A DNA stretch of 34,661 bases from an uncultured Eubacteriales bacterium. GTDB lineage: Bacteria > Bacillota > Clostridia > Christensenellales > Aristaeellaceae. Shown in pieces: positions 23,445 to 30,275 of the stretch (position 1 is the first letter of the stretch; every line of letters begins with the position of its first letter). Position numbers and translations under genes: made by a program. The stretch is taken from contig ONRC01000025.1 of NCBI GenBank assembly GCA_900320085.1, positions 1-34,661 of the forward strand, given 5' to 3'. The notes under the pieces are model-generated. The model worked only from the letters and a program-made list of their open reading frames with translations, did not search any database and had not been told where the DNA came from.

Positions 23445-25226
23445 TCACACCTGGATCATATCGCCGTACCGGGCGGCGATCTGGCCCGCGGCGTCCTGGG
23501 GCAGCATGACGGTGACGCGGGTGCCGTTGTCCTCGTAGTTCTCGGACAGGACGCGGCCCTTTTGCCTTAGCTCGTTGATGACGCCGTACTGGGCGAAGGG
23601 TACCAGCAGGGTCATTTCCTGCTCAGCCTTGCGAAGCTCCTTGGCAATCGCAGCCAGCAGCCGGTCGATGCCCGCGCCGGTCTGGGCGGAGATGTGCAGC
23701 GCCCCCGGCATGATGGGCAGAATCTCCTGATCGGCGGGCACCAGGTCGCACTTGTTCAGCACGTCGATTCTCGGCTGGGTGTCCGCGCCGATCTGAGAAA
23801 GCACTTCTTCCACCACCTGATGCTGCTGGGGCGTGTCGGGGCTGGCCCCGTCGGACACAATGACCAGCAGGTCGGACAGCGCCGCTTCCTCCAGGGTGGA
23901 CTTGAACGCCTCCACCAGGTCGTGGGGCAGCTTGCTGATAAAGCCCACCGTGTCCACCAGCAGGAATTCCCCGCCGTCCGGCAGCTCCACCCGGCGGCTC
24001 ACTGCATCGAGGGTGGCGAACAGCTTGTTTTCCGCGTAGACCCCCGCGTCGGTGATGGTGTTTAATAAGGTAGATTTTCCGGTGTTGGTGTAACCCACCA
24101 GCGAAACGATCGGGATGGCGTTCTTTTCCCGGCTCTTGCGGCGAAGCTGGCGCTGGCGCTGCAGGGTGTCCAATTCCTGCTTTAACCGGTTAATCTGCTC
24201 GCGGATGCGGCGGCGGTCGATTTCCAGCTTGGTTTCGCCGGGGCCCCGGGTGCCGATGCCGCCGCCCAGGCGGCTCAAGATCAGGCCCTGGCCGATCAGG
24301 CGGCCCGAGCGGTATTTGAGCTGGGCCAGCTGCACCTGCAATTTGCCCTCGCCGCTTTGGGCCCGTTGGGCGAAAATATCCAGGATCAGGGTGGTTCTAT
24401 CGACAACCTTCACGCCGATAATGTCTTCCAGGTTGCGGGTCTGGGCGCCCGTCAGCTCGTCGTCAAAGATGACCACATCGGCCTCGTACGCCTGGGCTTC
24501 CAGCTGCAATTCCTGGGCCTTGCCGCTGCCGACAAAGGTGGCGGTATCAGGCTTGGGCCGCTTCTGGAAGAACCGGGCCACCACCTGGGCTCCTGCGCTC
24601 TCCGCCAGCGCGGCCAATTCGTCCAGGCTCTTTTCGCTGTCGATGCCCACCAGGATGGCGCGTTCTGGCTGCTCGGCCTCGTCGCCGTCGTCGCCCTGGA
24701 GCACGCGCTTGTCGGATACTTCGATCTCCCGCATCCACGCTTCCTGGGGCAGCTTTTTGAGGGGGTAAATATCGGTCAGCTCCACGCCAGGGACGCCGTC
24801 CACCTTTTCTGTCAAAAACGCGGCGCTGACCCCGGTGATATGTCCGTCCTCCGCCACACCGATGGCGCACATGCTGTCCAGCATCATGGAGCGCAGCGCG
24901 GCGATATCCACATCGGACAATCTGGCGCTTCCGCCCGGATGCGTGTGGATGCACCGCACGCAGGACAGGCGCTTGCTGTTCCTGCGCAGCCGCAGATCCA
25001 TCAGCGGCACGCTGTCCGTGACCCCTACGATCACATCCAGCACGTCGCCATCCCGGCTGATATACACCGCGATTTCCCGGTTCAAAGCGCACGAATGCCG
25101 CGCAAGCTCCTGGAGGAGGTCGCGCGGCGCATATTCATTCCATTCAAAGGGGCAGTCGTACATCGCTTTCAGCTCAGCCAATTGCGTGTCCCGGATGCCC
25201 GTTATATTGCCATGTACTTCCGGCAT
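23445..25226 (-). CDS. hflX: GTPase HflX with N-terminal JAMM-like extension
   Basis: HflX is a ribosome-associated GTPase that splits stalled or idle 70S ribosomes. Domains of the 593 aa: an N-terminal extension of about 185 residues; the HflX nucleotide-binding-like domain (190-345, with ATFVGSGK and GGGIGTRGPGETKLE); a coiled coil (340-368); the GTPase domain with P-loop GYTNTGKST (378-386), DTVGF (425-429) and NKCD (491-494); and a C-terminal domain. The extension contains HTHPGGSARLSDVD: H94 and H96, seven residues, then S104 and D107, which is exactly the JAMM/MPN metalloprotease spacing, with E51 a candidate glutamate. RBS AAAGGAG precedes the ATG. First gene of the presumed five-gene operon. 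Confidence 0.94.
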   Translation of the reverse strand: MPEVHGNITGIRDTQLAELKAMYDCPFEWNEYAPRDLLQELARHSCALNREIAVYISRDGDVLDVIVGVTDSVPLMDLRLRRNSKRLSCVRCIHTHPGGSARLSDVDIAALRSMMLDSMCAIGVAEDGHITGVSAAFLTEKVDGVPGVELTDIYPLKKLPQEAWMREIEVSDKRVLQGDDGDEAEQPERAILVGIDSEKSLDELAALAESAGAQVVARFFQKRPKPDTATFVGSGKAQELQLEAQAYEADVVIFDDELTGAQTRNLEDIIGVKVVDRTTLILDIFAQRAQSGEGKLQVQLAQLKYRSGRLIGQGLILSRLGGGIGTRGPGETKLEIDRRRIREQINRLKQELDTLQRQRQLRRKSREKNAIPIVSLVGYTNTGKSTLLNTITDAGVYAENKLFATLDAVSRRVELPDGGEFLLVDTVGFISKLPHDLVEAFKSTLEEAALSDLLVIVSDGASPDTPQQHQVVEEVLSQIGADTQPRIDVLNKCDLVPADQEILPIMPGALHISAQTGAGIDRLLAAIAKELRKAEQEMTLLVPFAQYGVINELRQKGRVLSENYEDNGTRVTVMLPQDAAGQIAARYGDMIQV

Positions 25227-25294
25227 GGTTTCTCCTTTTAAGCCGGAGGAACGAGTTTTTCTGGGAGAACCATTCTTTGGGAGTCAAAGAACTG

Positions 25295-25336
25295 CCTTCC
25301 CCTCGCAGGGGAAGGTGGCGCGAAGCGCCGGATGAG
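25295..25336. repeat. Partial family A repeat (A4)
   Basis: CCTTCCCCT / AGGGGAAGG hairpin (25295-25315), then GGCGC-GAA-GCGCC and GGATGAGGTTCAC. It matches the left end of A1 and resembles half of a full element. The gap 25227-25425 between nifU and hflX otherwise shows nothing recognisable. Confidence 0.65.
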
Positions 25337-25425
25337 GTTCACCCCCAGGTCCCCTCCAAGAAAGCCATAAAGGATTTCTCGATTTCCTTTTTCATTCTTT
25401 GAACTGATTCTCAGCATAAAGAAAA

Positions 25426-25809
25426 TCAGTCAATTGATTCCTCCGGATGATTCTTGAGGTAATCCTCCACCGCCGCGTGAATGGCTTCCTCCGCCAGCAG
25501 GGAGCAGTGCATCTTCACCGGGGGCAGCCCGTCCAGCGCTTCCGCCACAGCCTTATTGGTCAGGGCCAGCGCTTCCTTCAGCGTTTTGCCTTTCACCATC
25601 TCCGTCGCCATGGAGGACGTGGCGATTGCCGCGCCGCAGCCGAAGGTCTTGAACTTCACGTCCTCGATGATGCCGTTTTCCACCTTCAGGTACATGCGCA
25701 TGATGTCGCCGCACTTGGCGTTGCCCACCGTGCCCACGCCGTTTGCGTCGGGGATTTCGCCCACGTTGCGGGGATTTTCAAAGTGATCCATTACTTTTTC
25801 GCTATACAT
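25426..25809 (-). CDS. nifU: Iron-sulfur cluster scaffold NifU/IscU
   Basis: A 127-aa scaffold on which new Fe-S clusters are assembled from sulfur supplied by the cysteine desulfurase. The three ligand cysteines are present: C33 in NAKCGD, C58 in TFGCGAAIATSS and C102 in KMHCSLLAEEA. Only the IscU-type N-terminal domain is present, without the C-terminal NifU domain. The start has AGGAGG 10 nt upstream. It follows nifS on the same strand but is separated from it by the 206-bp family A element. IscR, nifS and nifU are clearly one functional set, whether or not one transcript. Confidence 0.94.
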   Translation of the reverse strand: MYSEKVMDHFENPRNVGEIPDANGVGTVGNAKCGDIMRMYLKVENGIIEDVKFKTFGCGAAIATSSMATEMVKGKTLKEALALTNKAVAEALDGLPPVKMHCSLLAEEAIHAAVEDYLKNHPEESID

Positions 25810-25895
25810 GACCGGTTTTCCTCCTGATACAATGTAAATTCTTTGCTTTCATTTTTACTGTATATGCCGGATGCAGGACAAGGAAGTAATCGCAT

Positions 25896-26101
25896 CCAAA
25901 AGGCTTCCCCTCGGAGGGGAAGCTGTCAGGCGCGGAACCAAGATTGAAAAAGCATATATGAACATTAGCGCCTGACTGATGAGGTGATATCTTCATTTGT
26001 TCCTGCAAATCACCTCATCCGGCCTGTGCGAATTTGCTTGATTTCTCTGATGAAGCCAGTTCCGCACAGGCCACCTTCCCCTCAAAGGGGAAGGCTTTTG
26101 G
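25896..26101. repeat. Family A structured repeat, complete copy (A3), between nifS and nifU
   Basis: 206 bp bounded by CCAAAAGGCTTCCCC (25896) and GGGGAAGGCTTTTGG (to 26101). It directly abuts the nifS stop codon (26102-26104). Stems: GTCAGGCGC / GCGCCTGAC; GATGAGGTGAT / ATCACCTCATC; GGCCTGTGCG (26021-26030) with CGCACAGGCC (26063-26072). The last stem has a different sequence from A2 but still pairs. Short inverted flanks GAAGTAA / TTACTTC lie just outside. Confidence 0.88.
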
Positions 26102-27280
26102 TTACTTCTTCCCGTTGATAAAATCATCAAACATGGGGCTCATCGACCGCAGGGTTTCCACGATCTTGGGCAGCACCCGGAGCACCTCGTCCACTTCTTC
26201 CTCGGTGGTGGTGTCGGTCAGGCTGAGGCGCAGGCTGCCGTGGGCCACCTCATGGGGCAATCCGATGGCCAGCAGCACGTGGGAGGGGTCCAGACTGCCG
26301 CTGGTGCACGCGGAACCGGAGGAACCGGCGATGCCCGCCAGATCCAGCCGCAGCAGCATGGCTTCGCCCTCGATGTACTGGATGGACACGTTCACGTTGT
26401 TGGGCAGACGGTGCAGCGGATGGCCGTTCAGCCGGGTGTAGGGGATGGTGTCCAGGATGCCCTTGATGAGCTTATCCCGCAGGTAGGTTTCCCGGATGCC
26501 GTTTTCTTCCAGATTGTCAATGGCCTTTTTCAGCGCCGCCGCGGTACCCACGATACCGGGCACGTTTTCCGTGGTGGCCCGCTTGCCGCGCTCCTGGGCG
26601 CCGCCGTGCATGAACTGATCCACTTTGGTGCCGGTGCGGATATACAGCGCGCCCACGCCCTTGGGGCCGTGGAACTTATGGCCGGAGAGAGAAAGCATGT
26701 CCACATTCCAAGCGTCCACATTCACGGGAATTGCGCCCACCGCCTGCACCGCGTCGCAGTGGAAGGGGATCTTGTGGGCTTTCGCAATTTTGCCGATTTC
26801 GGGAATGGGCTCAATGGTGCCGATCTCGTTGTTGGCCGCCATGATGGTGATGAGGATGGTTTTATCGGTGATAGCCGCTTCCACATCCGCGGGGTTTACC
26901 ATGCCGTATTCGTCCACGGGCAGGTAGGTCACTTCAAAGCCCTGCTTTTCCAGCCACTGGCAGGTGTGCAGCACCGCGTGATGCTCGATCTGGCTGGTGA
27001 TGATGTGGTTGCCCTTTTTCCGGTTGGCGAAGGCCGTGCCCTTGATGGCCCAGTTGTCACTTTCGGACCCGCCGGAGGTGAAATAAATTTCAGCGGGCTT
27101 GGCGCCCAGGGCGTCGGCCACGGTGCGGCGGGCTTCCTCCAGCAGCTTGCGGGCGTCCCGGCCGGTGGAGTGGATGGAGGATGCGTTGCCGAAATGTTCT
27201 CCAAAGCAGGGCAGCATAGCGGCCAGGGCTTCGGGACAGATGGCGGTAGTGGCGGCGTTGTCCAGATAAATGCGGTTCAC
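26102..27280 (-). CDS. nifS: Cysteine desulfurase NifS/IscS
   Basis: PLP enzyme that takes sulfur from L-cysteine and passes it as persulfide to NifU. The 392-aa product from the GTG at 27280 shows the family core: YLDNAATT at the start, TSGGSESDN (68-76), IEHHAVL with the cofactor-stacking H, NNEIGT, HCDAVQA, the PLP lysine K202 in SLSGHKFHGPKG, and the persulfide Cys C325 in GSACTSGSLDPSHVL. Start choice: AGGAG lies about 9 nt before this GTG, and homologues begin at this residue. The in-frame extension up to 27406 runs through the repeat region and is not credible. It lies between iscR and nifU. Confidence 0.95.
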   Translation of the reverse strand: MNRIYLDNAATTAICPEALAAMLPCFGEHFGNASSIHSTGRDARKLLEEARRTVADALGAKPAEIYFTSGGSESDNWAIKGTAFANRKKGNHIITSQIEHHAVLHTCQWLEKQGFEVTYLPVDEYGMVNPADVEAAITDKTILITIMAANNEIGTIEPIPEIGKIAKAHKIPFHCDAVQAVGAIPVNVDAWNVDMLSLSGHKFHGPKGVGALYIRTGTKVDQFMHGGAQERGKRATTENVPGIVGTAAALKKAIDNLEENGIRETYLRDKLIKGILDTIPYTRLNGHPLHRLPNNVNVSIQYIEGEAMLLRLDLAGIAGSSGSACTSGSLDPSHVLLAIGLPHEVAHGSLRLSLTDTTTEEEVDEVLRVLPKIVETLRSMSPMFDDFINGKK

Positions 27281-27328
27281 GGTTGGTCTCTCCTTTTGTC
27301 TATGTTCATTGATGAAGTTGAAATTGAA

Positions 27329-27436
27329 AGAGTGCAGAGTGCAGAGTACAGAGTTCAGATGTATATACACGACCAAACCATCGCAAGAGCGCTGGAGTGC
27401 TTTCATCTGTACTCTGCGCTCTCTACTCTGATCACT
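27329..27436. repeat. Family C imperfect inverted repeat between iscR and nifS
   Basis: Left arm 27329-27361 is a run of degenerate heptamers (AGTGCAG, AGTACAG, AGTTCAG). Right arm 27404-27436 carries the complementary ACTCTG-type heptamers. A 42-bp spacer separates them. It sits just downstream of the iscR stop. Similar heptamers occur near 32281-32320 and 32549-32578. Confidence 0.6.
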
Positions 27437-27847
27437 TTAACAAAGGTTATTATCCACCATATCCTGCAAGGTGATGCCGTCCAGCAATCCGTTGACCTGG
27501 CCGGTCAGGTATTCCCACACGCCCTTGGCGGGGCAGTGGGCGCTGCGGTCGCAGGCGCGCTCCGGCTCGCTGACGCAGTCCGAAAAGTTGAGCGGCCCTT
27601 CCATGGCCTCAATGATGTCGCGGGCGGTGATTTGTCTCGGCTCCCGGCTGAGCTGATAGCCGCCCTGCGCTCCCCGCACGGTCTTGACCAGGTCGGCCCG
27701 GCGCAGCGTACCCAGCAATTGCTCCAGGTACGCTTCCGGCGTGCCCAGGGCGGAGAACGCTTTCAGGCTCTGAGGCCCTTCCCCCTCGTGCTGCGCCAGG
27801 AAGATCATGGCGTACAGGCCGTATTTTCCCCGGGTTGACAGCTTCAT
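27437..27847 (-). CDS. iscR: Rrf2 family Fe-S regulator, IscR-like
   Basis: A 136-aa winged-helix regulator. N-terminal wHTH (MKLSTRGKYGLYAMIFLAQH, then YLEQLLGTLRRADLVKTVRGAQGGYQLS with the family's RGxxGGY). Three cysteines C91, C99 and C105 in FSDCVSEPERACDRSAHCPA have the IscR spacing and would hold a [2Fe-2S] cluster. In the usual model the holo-protein represses the cluster-assembly genes, closing a feedback loop with nifS and nifU downstream. The ATG at 27847 has AAAGGAGG 6 nt upstream. An in-frame start 20 codons earlier lies close to the promoter and is rejected. Divergent from marR. Confidence 0.93.
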   Translation of the reverse strand: MKLSTRGKYGLYAMIFLAQHEGEGPQSLKAFSALGTPEAYLEQLLGTLRRADLVKTVRGAQGGYQLSREPRQITARDIIEAMEGPLNFSDCVSEPERACDRSAHCPAKGVWEYLTGQVNGLLDGITLQDMVDNNLC

Positions 27848-27867
27848 GAAAGACCTCCTTTCTGAAT

Positions 27868-27886
27868 CCCGACTGTTTTTATCGGG
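27868..27886 (-). promoter_or_regulatory. Possible operator in the iscR leader
   Basis: CCCGA (27868-27872) and TCGGG (27882-27886) form a 5-bp inverted repeat with a 9-bp centre, between the promoter and the iscR ribosome binding site. Position fits autorepression. The sequence match to known Rrf2 sites is not established. Confidence 0.3.
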
Positions 27887-27897
27887 TTTCCTGGGTA

Positions 27898-27926
27898 AAT
27901 ATAGCATGAACCCGCCCGCTTGTCAA
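27898..27926 (-). promoter_or_regulatory. Strong sigma-A promoter of iscR
   Basis: Minus strand: perfect TTGACA (27926-27921), a 17-bp spacer and TATATT (27903-27898). The -35 hexamers of this and the divergent marR promoter are only 21 bp apart. Confidence 0.8.
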
Positions 27927-27947
27927 TATCTTTTTTCGCATTTCTCA

Positions 27948-27975
27948 TTGACACGCAGGCATATTCTGATATAAT
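27948..27975 (+). promoter_or_regulatory. Strong sigma-A promoter of the marR-ABC operon
   Basis: Perfect TTGACA (27948-27953) and perfect TATAAT (27970-27975) with a 16-bp spacer, 50 nt before the marR ATG. Confidence 0.85.
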
Positions 27976-27991
27976 GTTAGGCGGTTAATGG

Positions 27992-28003
27992 TTAAACATT
28001 TAA
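27992..28003 (+). promoter_or_regulatory. Probable MarR operator
   Basis: Perfect palindrome TTAAA-CA-TTTAA, with a GTTAATG half-repeat just upstream at 27984-27990. It lies at about +10 to +25 of the marR transcript, where repressor binding would block elongation or initiation. AT-rich palindromes are typical MarR sites. The link is inferred. Confidence 0.5.
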
Positions 28004-28025
28004 TTTTTTGAAAGGAGCGGAAGGA

Positions 28026-28517
28026 ATGCAATACTGGGAAGCCGTAGGGGCCATGCACCGGCTGGAATACCTGCGGCGGATTCAGGCGCGGAACGTGCTG
28101 GGGAACATTGGGCTGCACCCCGGCCAGCCGCGGCTGCTGCAATACATCTGGGATCATCCCGGCTGCACCCAGAAGGAAGCGGCGGACGAGCTGGACGTGA
28201 CGCCCGCGTCGGCGGCGGCCAGTTTAAAGCGGCTGGAAAAGGCGGGCTTCGTGCTCCGGCGTCCGGATGAAAAGGATTCCCGGCGCAACCAGCTCTTTAT
28301 CACCGACAAGGGCATTTCCCAAATGGAGGAAAACAAGCGCCAGTTCGCCCAACTGGATGAAAAAATGTTCCAGGGCATGGACGAGGGCGAGGTGGAAGCC
28401 TTCCGCCGCGCCTGCGAAAAAATGTTTGACAACCTGGCCGACGAAAGCTGCCGCCATCTGACCATCTGGAAGCTGGCCCAGAAAGCGCACCAGGAAGAGG
28501 AGGGAAAAACCACTTGA
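28026..28517 (+). CDS. MarR family transcriptional regulator
   Basis: A 163-aa winged-helix repressor. The wHTH core spans about 35-105: QPRLLQYIWDHPGCTQKEAADELDVTPASAAASLKRLEKAGFVLRRPDEKDSRRNQLFITDKG, with the wing DEKDSRR. The N- and C-terminal helices form the dimer interface. The ATG at 28026 has AAAGGAG 8 nt upstream. It heads an operon with two ABC exporter genes, its TGA overlapping the TTG of the first. This layout usually means repression of the exporter until a drug or toxic metabolite is bound. Confidence 0.94.
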   Translation: MQYWEAVGAMHRLEYLRRIQARNVLGNIGLHPGQPRLLQYIWDHPGCTQKEAADELDVTPASAAASLKRLEKAGFVLRRPDEKDSRRNQLFITDKGISQMEENKRQFAQLDEKMFQGMDEGEVEAFRRACEKMFDNLADESCRHLTIWKLAQKAHQEEEGKTT

Positions 28518-30274
28518 GCCAACCCAAAAAGAAAGACAGCATCTTTCGCCTGCTGAAATACGCCGGCAAATACAAATGGGCCCTGATGCTGTGCCCCATC
28601 GTGATGATCGGGGAAGTGGCCATGGAAACCTACATTCCCAAAATGATCCAGCGCCTGATCGACGAAGCCATCCCCTACAGCGAGAAGAGTGGAGAGATTT
28701 CCCAGGTGCTGGTCTGCGGCGGGCTGATGATCCTGATGGCGATCGTGTCCATGTGCTTCGGCATGGCGGGCAGCTACCTGGGGGCCAAGGGCGGCATGGG
28801 CTTTGGCCGCAACCTGCGCCAGGCGCTGTTTGAAAAGATCCAGACCTTCTCCTTCAAGAACATCGACAAATTCTCCACCGCGTCCCTGGTCACCCGCATC
28901 ACTACCGACGTGAACCAGACCCAGAACACCCTGGTGATGCTGGTGCGCATGGGCTTCCGCTCCCCCATCATGTTCCTGATGTCGCTGATTTACGCGCTGC
29001 AGATGAACCCGTCCCTGACCACGATCCTGTTCGTGGCGGTGCCGCTGTTGGCCGCGGGCATCATCTTCATCATGAAGAACGCCTTCCCGCGCTTCCAGAT
29101 CATGATGAAAAAATACGATATCATGAACCGCGAGGTGCAGGAAAACCTGATCGCCATCCGCGTGGTGAAGGCCTTCGTGCGGTCGGAATATGAAAAGAAG
29201 AAGTTCGGCGCGGCGGCAGACGACGTGACCCAGGCCCAGCGCAACGCCGAAAAGATCGTGCTGTGGAACGGCCCGATGATGCAGATCCTGATGAACGGCT
29301 GCATCGTGGCGGTGCTGTGGTTCGGCGGTCAGCAGATCATCCGGGGTGAAATGGGCGTGGGCGCGCTGCTCACCTTCATCACCTACATCACCCAGATCCT
29401 GATGGCGCTGATGATGCTGTCTTTCCTGTTCCTGGGCATCGTGCTCAGCCGCGCGTCCATCTCCCGTATCCTGGAGGTGCTGAACGAGGAGCCCGACATC
29501 GCCAACCCCGCCCAGCCTGTGACCGAAGTAAAGGATGGCGAAATCGAGTTCGACCACGTGGGCTTCTCCTACGCGGGCGACAAGGACACCCTGGTGCTCC
29601 AGGACATCAACCTGCACATCAAGGCGGGCGAAACCATCGGCCTCATCGGCGCGACGGGCTCGGCCAAGACCAGCCTGGTGTCGCTGATCCCCCGGCTGTA
29701 CGACGTGACCTGCGGCACGCTGAAGGTGGGCGGCCGGGACGTGCGGGACTACGACATGCACGCCCTGCGCGACCAGGTGGCCATGGTGCTGCAAAAGAAC
29801 GTGCTGTTCTCCGGCACCATCAAGGAAAACCTGCGCTGGGGCAATGAGCACGCCACCGACGAGGAAATCACCGCGGCCTGCCAGGCGGCGGCAGCGGACG
29901 AGTTCGTGCGCTCCTTCCCCGACGGCTATGAAACCGACCTGGGCCAGGGCGGCGTGAACGTGTCCGGCGGCCAGAAGCAAAGGCTGTGCATTGCCCGCGC
30001 GCTGCTCAAGAATCCCAAGATCATGATCCTGGACGACGCCACCAGCGCCGTGGACACCGCCACCGATTCCCGCATCCGGGAAGCCCTGCGCTCCCACATG
30101 CCGGAGACCACCAAGATCATCATTGCCCAGCGTATCACCTCCGTGATGGACGCCGACCGGGTGGTGGTGCTGGACGACGGCAAAATCGCCGACGTGGGCA
30201 CCCACAACGAACTGCTTGAACGCTGCGAAATCTATCGGGACGTGTATCTGTCCCAGCAGAAGGGGGTGGCTTAA
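28514..30274 (+). CDS. ABC exporter half-transporter with degenerate ATP site (heterodimer subunit 1)
   Basis: A 586-aa fused membrane and ATPase protein: six transmembrane helices within about 22-325 and an ATP-binding domain 340-575. Walker A is GATGSAKT (379-386), signature VSGGQ (483-487), Walker B IMILDDATSAVD (503-514). The catalytic Glu after Walker B is Asp (D508) and the switch His is Gln (Q539, IAQRI). This is the known pattern of the degenerate subunit in heterodimeric exporters such as TM287/288 or BmrCD. Start TTG at 28514 overlaps the marR stop (TTGA), with GAGGAGGG about 9 nt upstream. Partner gene begins one base after its stop. Substrate unknown, probably drugs or lipids. Confidence 0.94.
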   Translation: MSQPKKKDSIFRLLKYAGKYKWALMLCPIVMIGEVAMETYIPKMIQRLIDEAIPYSEKSGEISQVLVCGGLMILMAIVSMCFGMAGSYLGAKGGMGFGRNLRQALFEKIQTFSFKNIDKFSTASLVTRITTDVNQTQNTLVMLVRMGFRSPIMFLMSLIYALQMNPSLTTILFVAVPLLAAGIIFIMKNAFPRFQIMMKKYDIMNREVQENLIAIRVVKAFVRSEYEKKKFGAAADDVTQAQRNAEKIVLWNGPMMQILMNGCIVAVLWFGGQQIIRGEMGVGALLTFITYITQILMALMMLSFLFLGIVLSRASISRILEVLNEEPDIANPAQPVTEVKDGEIEFDHVGFSYAGDKDTLVLQDINLHIKAGETIGLIGATGSAKTSLVSLIPRLYDVTCGTLKVGGRDVRDYDMHALRDQVAMVLQKNVLFSGTIKENLRWGNEHATDEEITAACQAAAADEFVRSFPDGYETDLGQGGVNVSGGQKQRLCIARALLKNPKIMILDDATSAVDTATDSRIREALRSHMPETTKIIIAQRITSVMDADRVVVLDDGKIADVGTHNELLERCEIYRDVYLSQQKGVA

Positions 30275-30275
30275 G

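Noticed and set aside
27329..27436. CRISPR-like array
   Set aside because: Heptamers are degenerate and contiguous, with no regular repeat-spacer structure and no cas genes.
26240..27838. 532-codon plus-strand frame opposite nifS and iscR
   Set aside because: Crosses two real genes and the family C repeat, no recognisable protein.
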